NCBI GenBank assembly: GCA_046704445.1
Contig: JBJKRW010000026.1
Coordinates: forward strand, 1 to 7,920
Length of the DNA: 7,920 nucleotides
Direction: 5' to 3'
DNA from: JBJKRW01 sp046704445
GTDB taxonomy: Bacteria > Patescibacteriota > Microgenomatia > UBA1406 > GWC2-37-13
Shown: positions 1 through 5,831 of the stretch, piece after piece
Numbering within the stretch: the stretch's first letter is position 1
Layout of the letters: each line of letters opens with the position of its first letter
The notes under the pieces: generated by a model
The model's input: only the letters and a program-made list of their open reading frames with translations
The model's database searches: none
Told to the model about the DNA's origin: nothing
Program-made: the position numbers and the translations under genes

Positions 1-2
1 AA

Positions 3-263
3 CAGGATGTGTCGATCGGCGTACGCGGAGGAACCGCTGTTTCTGGCGATCACGATACGCTGTTCGACAGCGCGGTTGAGATCATTATGCAATATGATAA
101 AGCTTCTGCCTCGCTCCTTCAGCGACGTCTTTCCATTGGTTATGCGAGAGCGGCAAGACTTCTTGATCAACTGGAGGCGGCCGGGTATGTGGGTCCTGCC
201 GAAGGATCAAAACCCCGAGAAGTCATTAAACGGCCCTCACAGGATATACCTCAGGAAGAATAA
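3..263 (+). CDS. ftsK: DNA translocase FtsK, C-terminal gamma domain (5' partial)
   Basis: This is the 3' end of a gene that begins before the window; the frame is open from base 3 and stops at TAA 261-263. The visible residues hold the winged-helix gamma domain of FtsK/SpoIIIE: a D-x-L-F-x-x-A-V-E-I-I helix is followed by ASASLLQRRLSIGYARAARL and then the wing with GPAEGSKPREV. In characterised FtsK proteins this domain reads short polar sequences (KOPS/SRS) and directs the ATPase motor toward the terminus during division; the motor itself lies outside the window. The GTG at base 9 is an internal valine codon, not a start. The tail after the wing is only about ten residues, as usual. It converges with mltG across about 20 bases. 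The identification is secure from the motif run alone; the family facts are from memory. Confidence 0.93.
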   Translation, partial: QDVSIGVRGGTAVSGDHDTLFDSAVEIIMQYDKASASLLQRRLSIGYARAARLLDQLEAAGYVGPAEGSKPREVIKRPSQDIPQEE

Positions 264-272
264 TTCTTCGTG
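252..272. terminator. possible weak bidirectional hairpin between convergent ftsK and mltG
   Basis: A perfect six-base inverted repeat, GAAGAA (255-260) and TTCTTC (264-269), flanks a three-base loop that is the ftsK stop codon TAA. It lies between two convergent genes, where a shared terminator would be expected. The stem is A/T-rich and no run of T follows it on either strand, so it is a poor intrinsic terminator. I list it because it is the only hairpin in the junction. Confidence 0.2.
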
Positions 273-284
273 AAACAGAAAGAT

Positions 285-1265
285 CTAATTGAGATATTTT
301 TGAATATTGGCATTGTGTTCTTCCAATGTTTTTGAATAATGCATGACCCCGTTTCGGTCCGAAAGATAATACCAGTATGGCGTATTCGGATTCGCATCGG
401 CTACTGCCCGTATGGATGCCAGTCCCGGGTTGCATATCGGAGTGGGAGGAAGACCGGGGTGTGTATATGTATTATAGGGAGAGTCAATGGCAAGGTCCGC
501 TGAGGTCAGGTCTTTTTTCCACCATGTTTTTTCGTTAGGTTGGTATCCCAATGCGTATTGAATTGTTGCGTCAACCTGTAACGGCCAGTCGTTTTGAAGG
601 CGCTTGAGCAAAATGCTGGCGACGATCTGTCTGTCAGTATCATCCCGTGCTTCTTTTTCCACGAGCGACGCAAGGATGACGATCTGTTTTGGCGTGAGCC
701 CTTTTGATTCGCCGGATTTCTGAAGTTGGGTGTTAAACTTTTTCTTGAAGTTTGAAGTAAGTATCTGGATGATCGAACCGGCAGTGGCTTCCCTCGGAAT
801 CAGGTAGGTATCGGGAAACAGATACCCCTCCTGTGCGTTTTCTATGAACTGTGATTCGGGAAAATTGAAGTATTCCGCCAGAACTTGCGCCATCTCTTCT
901 TTTCTTGTTCCTTCGATCAGTGTGACCCAAAGGTCCTGAGTGCCGTGAGTAAGGTTGTTTGCAATCTGATATGCATTCATGTTAGTGGACAATCTGAAAT
1001 CACCCGCCTGAATATTGCGGTCTATGCCAAGCTTTTTTGCTACGAGGTAAAATACCAGCTGATTTCTGATAAAGCCCTGTTGCGCCAGTTTGTTTGAGAC
1101 CTGAGTCAGCGTCATTCCTTTGTCGACGACGAATATTTTTGTTTCCGGATGTGATTTGTCGACGGGAAGCGTTCCTTCCTGATAATATAGAAGGCACCCG
1201 ATGACTATAAGAAATATTACGCTGATAAATACGGTGAGCCTTTTGGTTCTGTTATTCGATTTCAT
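285..1265 (-). CDS. mltG: Endolytic peptidoglycan transglycosylase MltG (YceG family)
   Basis: MltG is a membrane-anchored lytic transglycosylase that cuts nascent glycan strands near the inner membrane and is thought to set strand length. The 326-residue protein has a basic start, one transmembrane segment (about residues 10-27), a LysM-like region (about 42-110), and the YceG catalytic domain to the C-terminus. The catalytic motif reads ASLVEKEA at residues 199-206; by comparison with E. coli MltG the catalytic glutamate should be E203. Other family blocks are YLFPDTY (148-154), LQVDATIQY (229-237), SPYNTY (262-267) and GLPPTPICNPG (271-281). It is the last gene of a minus-strand unit: its ATG (1263-1265) overlaps the end of the phosphorylase gene by 14 bases, suggesting translational coupling. 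No clear Shine-Dalgarno precedes it. Length is near the family norm and the stop is TAG. Confidence 0.95.
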   Translation of the reverse strand: MKSNNRTKRLTVFISVIFLIVIGCLLYYQEGTLPVDKSHPETKIFVVDKGMTLTQVSNKLAQQGFIRNQLVFYLVAKKLGIDRNIQAGDFRLSTNMNAYQIANNLTHGTQDLWVTLIEGTRKEEMAQVLAEYFNFPESQFIENAQEGYLFPDTYLIPREATAGSIIQILTSNFKKKFNTQLQKSGESKGLTPKQIVILASLVEKEARDDTDRQIVASILLKRLQNDWPLQVDATIQYALGYQPNEKTWWKKDLTSADLAIDSPYNTYTHPGLPPTPICNPGLASIRAVADANPNTPYWYYLSDRNGVMHYSKTLEEHNANIQKYLN

Positions 1266-2508
1266 AGACCGGAATGTTTTCCAGGGTAATCTCCGCTTCT
1301 TTCAGGCGGTATTTATCGCTGGAATAAAAACTCATAATGCATTCGTTTTTGGATACCGGTTCGTCCAGTTTTTTAATGATATATATTCCCGCTTTTTTGT
1401 CGTTCGGCGCACCGAGCACCTTGGCGACCGCGTTTAAATTGTAGTTGTAGATATCTTTGATTTTACCAGACTTGTGCGCTGTCATGTCAAATTTGTGCTC
1501 ACTGGTTCTCAGATCCGAAGACGCGATGTCCGGGTTTCCGCGCTGCGCACGGATGATTTCCCTGAATTTTTTCAATGCTGTTCCCGATAACAATATCTTT
1601 CTCGCTTCCTCTTCTCCGCTTTTTTCCTGATGCGAGTCTTTGTAACAAATGTCAAGCAATTTTCCCGCGAGTCTCAGTGCTTTTGCTTCGAGCTTGAGGG
1701 GCCTTTGTTTATGTTGTTCAAGCACATACAGGACATCTCTTGCTTCAAGGAGCGGACCGACTCCGCGGCCTGGCGGTTCGAGAGTTTCGTTTATATCCGC
1801 CACTACCTTGATATGAAAACGTTCGCCGAGTTTTTTGAATTTTTCCGCAACCTTTTCGGCATCCGCAAAATGCCTGATTTTCATTGTTTTTCCGACAGGG
1901 ATATCGAGTATGAGATGGTTTGTTGAGGCGGCAATTTTTTTTGCCATGATGGATATGATGATTTTATCGAACGATTCAAAGGAAAGAACCTCCTCGACCC
2001 TGATGATGACGTCGTCTGCCGGAGCGATCTTCAGATGTCCGTTCCAGGCGATACAGCCGCCTACTGTATTGACTACGTGTTCGATCTGTTTCGGGGCGAA
2101 GTTGACGTCCGCCAGTACTTCCATGACGTCGGCGGTGCCTGCAGGGCTGGTGATTGCCCGGGAGGAAATCTTCGGAATTTTAAATCCGGCTGCCGCAATT
2201 ATCGGAACAAGTATCATTGTCGTCCGTGCTCCCGCAACTCCGCCGGTTGAGTGTTTATCCGCAACAATTCCGTCGAAGCGGAGCGTGTTTCCGGTTTCCA
2301 CCATAGCCTTGGTAAATTGGTACAGTTCCTCGGGTGTATAACCTTCCTTGAAGGAAGTCGCCGCGAAATAGGTCGTAAGTACTTCACTTAACCGTTCATG
2401 TGCGATTTCGTCCATGATGGCATAAATCTCACGGTATGACAGTTTTTTCCCGAGAAGTTTTTTTTGAATTGCCTTGATGGCTATGAGTTTTTCTTCGTCT
2501 TTATTCAT
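1252..2508 (-). CDS. AMP/thymidine phosphorylase family protein (archaeal/CPR type, no N-terminal extension)
   Basis: This is a nucleoside/nucleotide phosphorylase of the DeoA fold, which breaks a (deoxy)nucleoside or AMP with phosphate into base plus sugar phosphate. I place the start at ATG 2508 (418 residues), overlapping the murJ stop by 8 bases; an upstream TTG at 2526 would add six residues but looks weaker. Phosphate-site motif KHSTGG is at residues 85-90, the family signature SSRAITSPAGTADVME at 115-130, and APADD at 162-166. The signature reads SPAGTAD rather than the HTGGTLD of classical bacterial thymidine phosphorylase, and GGVAGARTT replaces GGVGDKTS, both as in archaeal AMP phosphorylases. 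Those are about 500 residues and carry an extra N-terminal domain of about 80 residues, which is absent here. The true substrate (AMP, other NMPs, thymidine or uridine) cannot be read from sequence. It lies between murJ and mltG in one transcription unit. Confidence 0.85.
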   Translation of the reverse strand: MNKDEEKLIAIKAIQKKLLGKKLSYREIYAIMDEIAHERLSEVLTTYFAATSFKEGYTPEELYQFTKAMVETGNTLRFDGIVADKHSTGGVAGARTTMILVPIIAAAGFKIPKISSRAITSPAGTADVMEVLADVNFAPKQIEHVVNTVGGCIAWNGHLKIAPADDVIIRVEEVLSFESFDKIIISIMAKKIAASTNHLILDIPVGKTMKIRHFADAEKVAEKFKKLGERFHIKVVADINETLEPPGRGVGPLLEARDVLYVLEQHKQRPLKLEAKALRLAGKLLDICYKDSHQEKSGEEEARKILLSGTALKKFREIIRAQRGNPDIASSDLRTSEHKFDMTAHKSGKIKDIYNYNLNAVAKVLGAPNDKKAGIYIIKKLDEPVSKNECIMSFYSSDKYRLKEAEITLENIPVYEIE

Positions 2509-4129
2509 ATTGGGTATAAATTTCAAGGAATCGTTTATGATACTCTTTTGCCTTGACCAGCAGCCGTGTTACCAGATAAAGTTCCTTGATGTCCATGACC
2601 CACGCGAGAAAAAGATAGAGCGCGGAAAATATTGACCCCGATACGCACAGGAGCACGAATACATTGATTGTACGTGAGGTATCCAGAAGGAATTTATCCA
2701 TAAGTTTTATGGAGATGTAGGATACAACGGAGGCAAGCAGTGATGCAAAGGTCATCTTGATTATTTCAAACAAGATATTTTTATACGAAAATCCTCTGAG
2801 TCTGGAGCCCAAAATAACGAAAAGCACTATTACGTTTATGATCATGGAAACGGAGAACGAAATCGAAAGAGCCCAGACGGGAAGTTTAAGAATAAAAATG
2901 AAATACAGACTTAACGCGGTATTCATGACAATGGAACTTACGCCGATAAAAAAAGGAGTCCGGCTGTCCAGTATCGCATAAAAACATCTTGTCAAAAAAT
3001 AATAGATTCCGTGAAAAGGAATTGAGAGTGCAAAATAGGAAAGAGTGATGGCGGTTTGCACCGTAGCATCCCAGTCAAACTTCTGAGCGCCGAAAAACAA
3101 ACGGATAATGGGCGTTCTTGCAAATACGAAAAAACTCATGATGGGAATGGTAAGAAAAAAAAGGTTGAGTACGGAATCCAGAATGATTTTCTTGAATTCC
3201 TCAATTCTTTTTTCGGTAAAAATTTCAGAAAGATAAGGGAGTGAGGCTTGACAGAATGCTACCCCGATTACCGAGACCGGAAGCAGCTGAAGCCGTTGGG
3301 CGAGATAGAAAACAGTATAGGACCCGCTTCCCAGCAGTGTGGTTAGTGTCAGATCAATCGTCGCGTCGATCTGCGAAACAATAACGGTGAGAGTCCTGGG
3401 AACAACCATATGGACAAACTCAACAAGTCCCTGTGTTTTTTTCAGAACGAATCTGTACGTATACTGCGTTGACAGCATGATGGGAACCTGGATGGCAAAA
3501 AGAAAAAATGCGCCGATAATTACTCCGACGATAGGCGCCATCAAAAAAAGCGTCTTGGTGAAAAGAACCGTAGATATGATAATTGTGATATTGTAAAAAA
3601 CAGGCGCGATGGCCGAAAGAAAAAACGTTTTGTCGGCCTGGCCGATTCCGGTCAGAAAGTTTCCGAAAATAAGGAATGGAAGTTGGCCGATCAGAAGAAT
3701 CCTTGAGAAAAGCACTATAGTTTCTGTTTTTTCAAGAGAAAAACCGGGTGTGATTGCCCTCATGATGGGATCCATAAATATAAACAGGATGACAATCCCG
3801 CACATCATAAACAAAAGAATAAGGTTGATGATCGAGGAAATATTTTCGTCAAGTTCCTTTTTATTTCCCTGGTATTTGACAAACAAGGGAATAAAGGATG
3901 AGGTAAACGCACCGGTAATCAGAATTTCAAATATAAGATCGGGGATACGAAAAGAAGCAAAAAAAATATCCAACTGGCCTTTGGTAAAATAGTTGGCGAG
4001 CACGCGATATCTGAAGAATCCGAAAAATCTCGCCAGAACTATGGTTCCCGACAGCAGCAGGGCCGATGCAACAATGCTTTTCTGTTTGGCAAAGATAAAG
4101 GACTTGGTTTTGCTGATAAACTCGTTCAT
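2501..4129 (-). CDS. murJ: Lipid II flippase MurJ (MviN family)
   Basis: MurJ moves undecaprenyl-linked peptidoglycan precursor (lipid II) across the cytoplasmic membrane. The 542-residue protein is strongly hydrophobic throughout, consistent with the 14 transmembrane helices of the MOP/MurJ fold. Family blocks include LARFFGFFRYRV (32-43), LDIFFASFRIPDL (53-65) and GAFTSSFIP (73-81) near the N-terminus, and FYLAQRLQLLP (274-284) in the middle. By alignment from memory, R34, R40, D54 and R279 match E. coli R18, R24, D39 and R270, while the R52 position appears to be F67. The ATG at 4127-4129 is preceded by GGAG only three bases away. It is the first gene of the minus-strand unit and is transcribed divergently from mraZ. 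Its stop TAA lies inside the start region of the next gene. Confidence 0.95.
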   Translation of the reverse strand: MNEFISKTKSFIFAKQKSIVASALLLSGTIVLARFFGFFRYRVLANYFTKGQLDIFFASFRIPDLIFEILITGAFTSSFIPLFVKYQGNKKELDENISSIINLILLFMMCGIVILFIFMDPIMRAITPGFSLEKTETIVLFSRILLIGQLPFLIFGNFLTGIGQADKTFFLSAIAPVFYNITIIISTVLFTKTLFLMAPIVGVIIGAFFLFAIQVPIMLSTQYTYRFVLKKTQGLVEFVHMVVPRTLTVIVSQIDATIDLTLTTLLGSGSYTVFYLAQRLQLLPVSVIGVAFCQASLPYLSEIFTEKRIEEFKKIILDSVLNLFFLTIPIMSFFVFARTPIIRLFFGAQKFDWDATVQTAITLSYFALSIPFHGIYYFLTRCFYAILDSRTPFFIGVSSIVMNTALSLYFIFILKLPVWALSISFSVSMIINVIVLFVILGSRLRGFSYKNILFEIIKMTFASLLASVVSYISIKLMDKFLLDTSRTINVFVLLCVSGSIFSALYLFLAWVMDIKELYLVTRLLVKAKEYHKRFLEIYTQYE

Positions 4130-4141
4130 ATACTCCAGATA

Positions 4142-4172
4142 ATTATATATCAGTTTGGGGTTTTTTTGTAAA
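4142..4172 (-). promoter_or_regulatory. putative murJ promoter (near-leaderless)
   Basis: On the minus strand a perfect -10 hexamer TATAAT occupies 4147-4142. The best -35 match, TTTACA (4172-4167, 5 of 6), sits at a long 19-base spacing; a 17-base spacing gives only TACAAA. By convention transcription would begin near 4135, about six bases before the murJ ATG, so the GGAG just upstream of the start would fall at the very 5' end of the message. The -10 is convincing; the -35 is not. Confidence 0.5.
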
Positions 4173-4187
4173 ACATCCCGATTCCTC

Positions 4188-4216
4188 TTGACAGAAGGCT
4201 AAAAAAGGTGTTTAAT
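4188..4216 (+). promoter_or_regulatory. sigma-70-type promoter of mraZ / dcw cluster
   Basis: The -35 hexamer is a perfect TTGACA (4188-4193), followed by a 17-base spacer and a -10 hexamer TTTAAT (4211-4216, 5 of 6). This is the best promoter match I noticed in the window and faces the dcw genes. Placing -7 at base 4216 puts the start of transcription near 4223, only two bases before the mraZ ATG at 4225, so the transcript would be leaderless or nearly so. Confidence 0.8.
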
Positions 4217-4224
4217 GGTGATAT

Positions 4225-4653
4225 ATGTTATTTGTTGGGGAATATAGGGTTGTCTTTACAGGAGCGGGAAGGATTGTTATTCCTAAAAAAATCCGCGACG
4301 CATTGGGATCGGGACAGACGTTTACGCTCACCAAAGCATTTGACCGTTGTCTTTCCGGATTCAGAAACGAAGACTGGGAAAAAGGAACACAGGAATTGAT
4401 GGGACAATCTCTTCTTGAAATGAAAAAAGTAGAAATGAAAAGGCATCTGTTTTCCAGTGCCGCACTCATTGATATAGATGAACAGGGGAGAGTTGTAATA
4501 CCGAAGAATCTTCTGGAATATGCAGGATTGTCCGGCAAGGAAGTGGTGATTATTGGTGTCGGTTCATATTTTGAGCTTTGGGAACCGGAACGTTGGACAA
4601 GTTACAGCAAAAACGTCGAAGAGAATATAAAGACATTTGCAAAGGAGCAATGA
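4225..4653 (+). CDS. mraZ: Transcriptional regulator MraZ
   Basis: MraZ is the conserved first gene of dcw clusters, a DNA-binding protein that forms rings and represses its own operon in E. coli. The 142-residue protein has two SpoVT/AbrB-like half domains: the first spans about residues 3-47 (LFVGEY, then GAGRIVIP) and the second about 78-125 (DEQGRVVIP). The usual DxxxR signature is intact in the second copy (D85, R89), but in the first the aspartate is T12, with R16 kept. The start is fixed: an in-frame TGA at 4219-4221 blocks any upstream extension, and MLFVGEY matches the normal family N-terminus. No good Shine-Dalgarno precedes it; the promoter predicts a leaderless message. rsmH follows after 25 bases. 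Length is typical. Confidence 0.95.
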   Translation: MLFVGEYRVVFTGAGRIVIPKKIRDALGSGQTFTLTKAFDRCLSGFRNEDWEKGTQELMGQSLLEMKKVEMKRHLFSSAALIDIDEQGRVVIPKNLLEYAGLSGKEVVIIGVGSYFELWEPERWTSYSKNVEENIKTFAKEQ

Positions 4654-4678
4654 TTACGAAGTGGCGGGGGGGAATTGA

Positions 4679-5515
4679 ATGTATATGCATACACCAGTAC
4701 TTTTACCGCAGGTCGTTGAAAATCTGAAAGTGATTCCGGGAGAAAAATATGTGGATGCGACCGCGGGCGAGGGAGGGTTTGTTTCGGAAATTGTCCAAAG
4801 GGGAGGCAAGGTTCTTTGCATAGACGCGGATCCGGATCAGGTTCGGGGTCTCACGCGGAAATTCAGCGCGGAGGTCAAAAACGGGACAATATGCGTGGTA
4901 CGCACAAATTTTATCCGGCTGGAGCAGGAAGCGAAAAAGAAGGGTTTTTTTCCGGCCAAAGCCGTGTTGTTTGATCTCGGTTTGTCCATGAGGCAGATTT
5001 TTGATTCCGGAAGAGGATTTTCTTACCGGAACAAGGCTGAAAAACTCGATATGCGGATCAATCCGGATGATTTTCCGGATGCATCGGCAATTGTCCGTAC
5101 CTACGGCGAAACACAGCTTTACGATATTTTTTCGCGTTACGGAGAGGAGCCGAAATCAAAAGAGATCGCAAAACGTATTGTGGATATCCGGAAACGGCAT
5201 AATGCCGGAACGGTCGGAGGATTTATCGAAATGACCGGCGTAAAAGACAACAGAATACTGGCGAGAATTTTTCAGTCTCTTCGGATTGAGGTAAATCGGG
5301 AAATGGAAAATCTGAAGATCGGGTTGGATAACGCGAGAAATTTAATCACGCCCGACGGAAGAATTCTTGTCATAACGTTCCATTCGCTGGAGGACAGAAT
5401 AGTAAAACAATGGATTGTAAAGAACAAGATGAAAATGGCGATACGGAGACCGATGCTGTCGGACCGCGGAAAAAGATTCGAACGATCGGCAAAGTTGCGC
5501 ATTATTAGTTTTTAA
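4679..5515 (+). CDS. rsmH: 16S rRNA m4C1402 methyltransferase RsmH (MraW)
   Basis: RsmH methylates N4 of C1402 in 16S rRNA using S-adenosylmethionine and is the usual partner gene after mraZ. The 278-residue protein begins MYMHTPVLLPQVV, the family start. The SAM-binding loop is DATAGEGGF (26-34), followed by the acidic strand end LCIDADPDQV (46-55). FDLGLSMRQIFDSGRGFSY (98-116) with LDMRINP (123-129) forms the catalytic/substrate region, and ITFHSLEDRIVK (232-243) and RSAKLRI (269-275) the C-terminal blocks. It is about 30 residues shorter than typical homologues near 310, mainly between the FHSLEDR and RSAKLR blocks. ATG 4679 is chosen because a run of seven G (4666-4672) lies six bases upstream as a possible ribosome site; ATG 4685 is an alternative. 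ftsL follows after 10 bases. Confidence 0.95.
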   Translation: MYMHTPVLLPQVVENLKVIPGEKYVDATAGEGGFVSEIVQRGGKVLCIDADPDQVRGLTRKFSAEVKNGTICVVRTNFIRLEQEAKKKGFFPAKAVLFDLGLSMRQIFDSGRGFSYRNKAEKLDMRINPDDFPDASAIVRTYGETQLYDIFSRYGEEPKSKEIAKRIVDIRKRHNAGTVGGFIEMTGVKDNRILARIFQSLRIEVNREMENLKIGLDNARNLITPDGRILVITFHSLEDRIVKQWIVKNKMKMAIRRPMLSDRGKRFERSAKLRIISF

Positions 5516-5525
5516 TTGATCCGAC

Positions 5526-5813
5526 ATGAAACTGATATTTAAAGACACTGTATGGGTTTTGTTTTTTGTTCTGCTGGCAGTCAATATATATATTTTTGTA
5601 TCCGGAATAAGACTCAGCAACGAACTTTCGAGCTTTGACCAACAGACGAGAATCTTGCACCAACAAAATCTTGAACTCAATACACAGCTTTCACACGTCG
5701 ACTCCTTGCAATATGCAGCTTCCATGGCCGCGCGACTTAATTTCGTCCAAAAATCAACGCCGGTATACCTGGATAACCTGACGGTTGCACAAAACATATT
5801 GCCGAAAGAATAA
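5526..5813 (+). CDS. ftsL: FtsL-like septum protein (FtsL/DivIC type)
   Basis: The 95-residue protein has a short cytoplasmic start (MKLIFKD), one transmembrane segment (about residues 9-28), and a Gln/Leu-rich helical stretch (about 30-62) likely to form a coiled coil, ending in ARLNFVQKSTPVYLDN (69-84). That layout matches FtsL and DivIC, bitopic proteins that activate the FtsW-FtsI septal synthase. FtsL sequences diverge greatly, so the name rests mostly on topology plus its place between rsmH and ftsI, which is the classical ftsL slot. Length is within the FtsL range. No Shine-Dalgarno is visible upstream of the ATG; the gene lies 10 bases after rsmH and 18 before ftsI, so it is presumably translated from the same transcript. 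Confidence 0.8.
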   Translation: MKLIFKDTVWVLFFVLLAVNIYIFVSGIRLSNELSSFDQQTRILHQQNLELNTQLSHVDSLQYAASMAARLNFVQKSTPVYLDNLTVAQNILPKE

Positions 5814-5831
5814 ACGTTTGCCGTCCTGTGT

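Larger units (their letters stand above)
4130..4224. other. divergent intergenic regulatory region between murJ and mraZ
   Basis: This 95-base gap is the only sizeable non-coding stretch in the window. It holds two back-to-back promoter-like sequences, one for each flanking gene, with their -35 boxes about 15 bases apart. A G4T7 run (4157-4167) lies between the murJ -10 and -35. I see no reading frame of interest, no riboswitch-like fold and no terminator. A regulator binding here could control both the flippase unit and the dcw cluster; that is inference. Confidence 0.7.

Noticed and set aside
1835..2341. Long plus-strand open frame opposite the phosphorylase gene
   Set aside because: It lies wholly antisense to a gene with clear family motifs, has no recognisable domain, and looks like a coding shadow.
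2509..2526. TTG at 2526 as the phosphorylase start
   Set aside because: It adds only six residues, is a rarer start codon, and ATG 2508 gives a more typical N-terminus and the common short stop/start overlap with murJ.
4156..4249. TGGGG at 4156-4160 and 4236-4240 (with AGGG at 4246) as a MraZ operator array
   Set aside because: Known MraZ operators are several TGGG-type repeats at about 10-base steps. Here two copies are 80 bases apart, and the nearby AGGG is within coding sequence and off-register, so no array is supported.
4651..4681. TGA at the end of mraZ read through as glycine (code 25)
   Set aside because: Read-through would run MraZ past its normal end into the rsmH start region; MraZ has the usual length at this TGA and ftsI also ends normally with TGA.
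4769..4786. G-rich stretch resembling an FtsK-orienting KOPS site in rsmH
   Set aside because: The spacing does not match GGGNAGGG, and the KOPS sequence of this organism is unknown.
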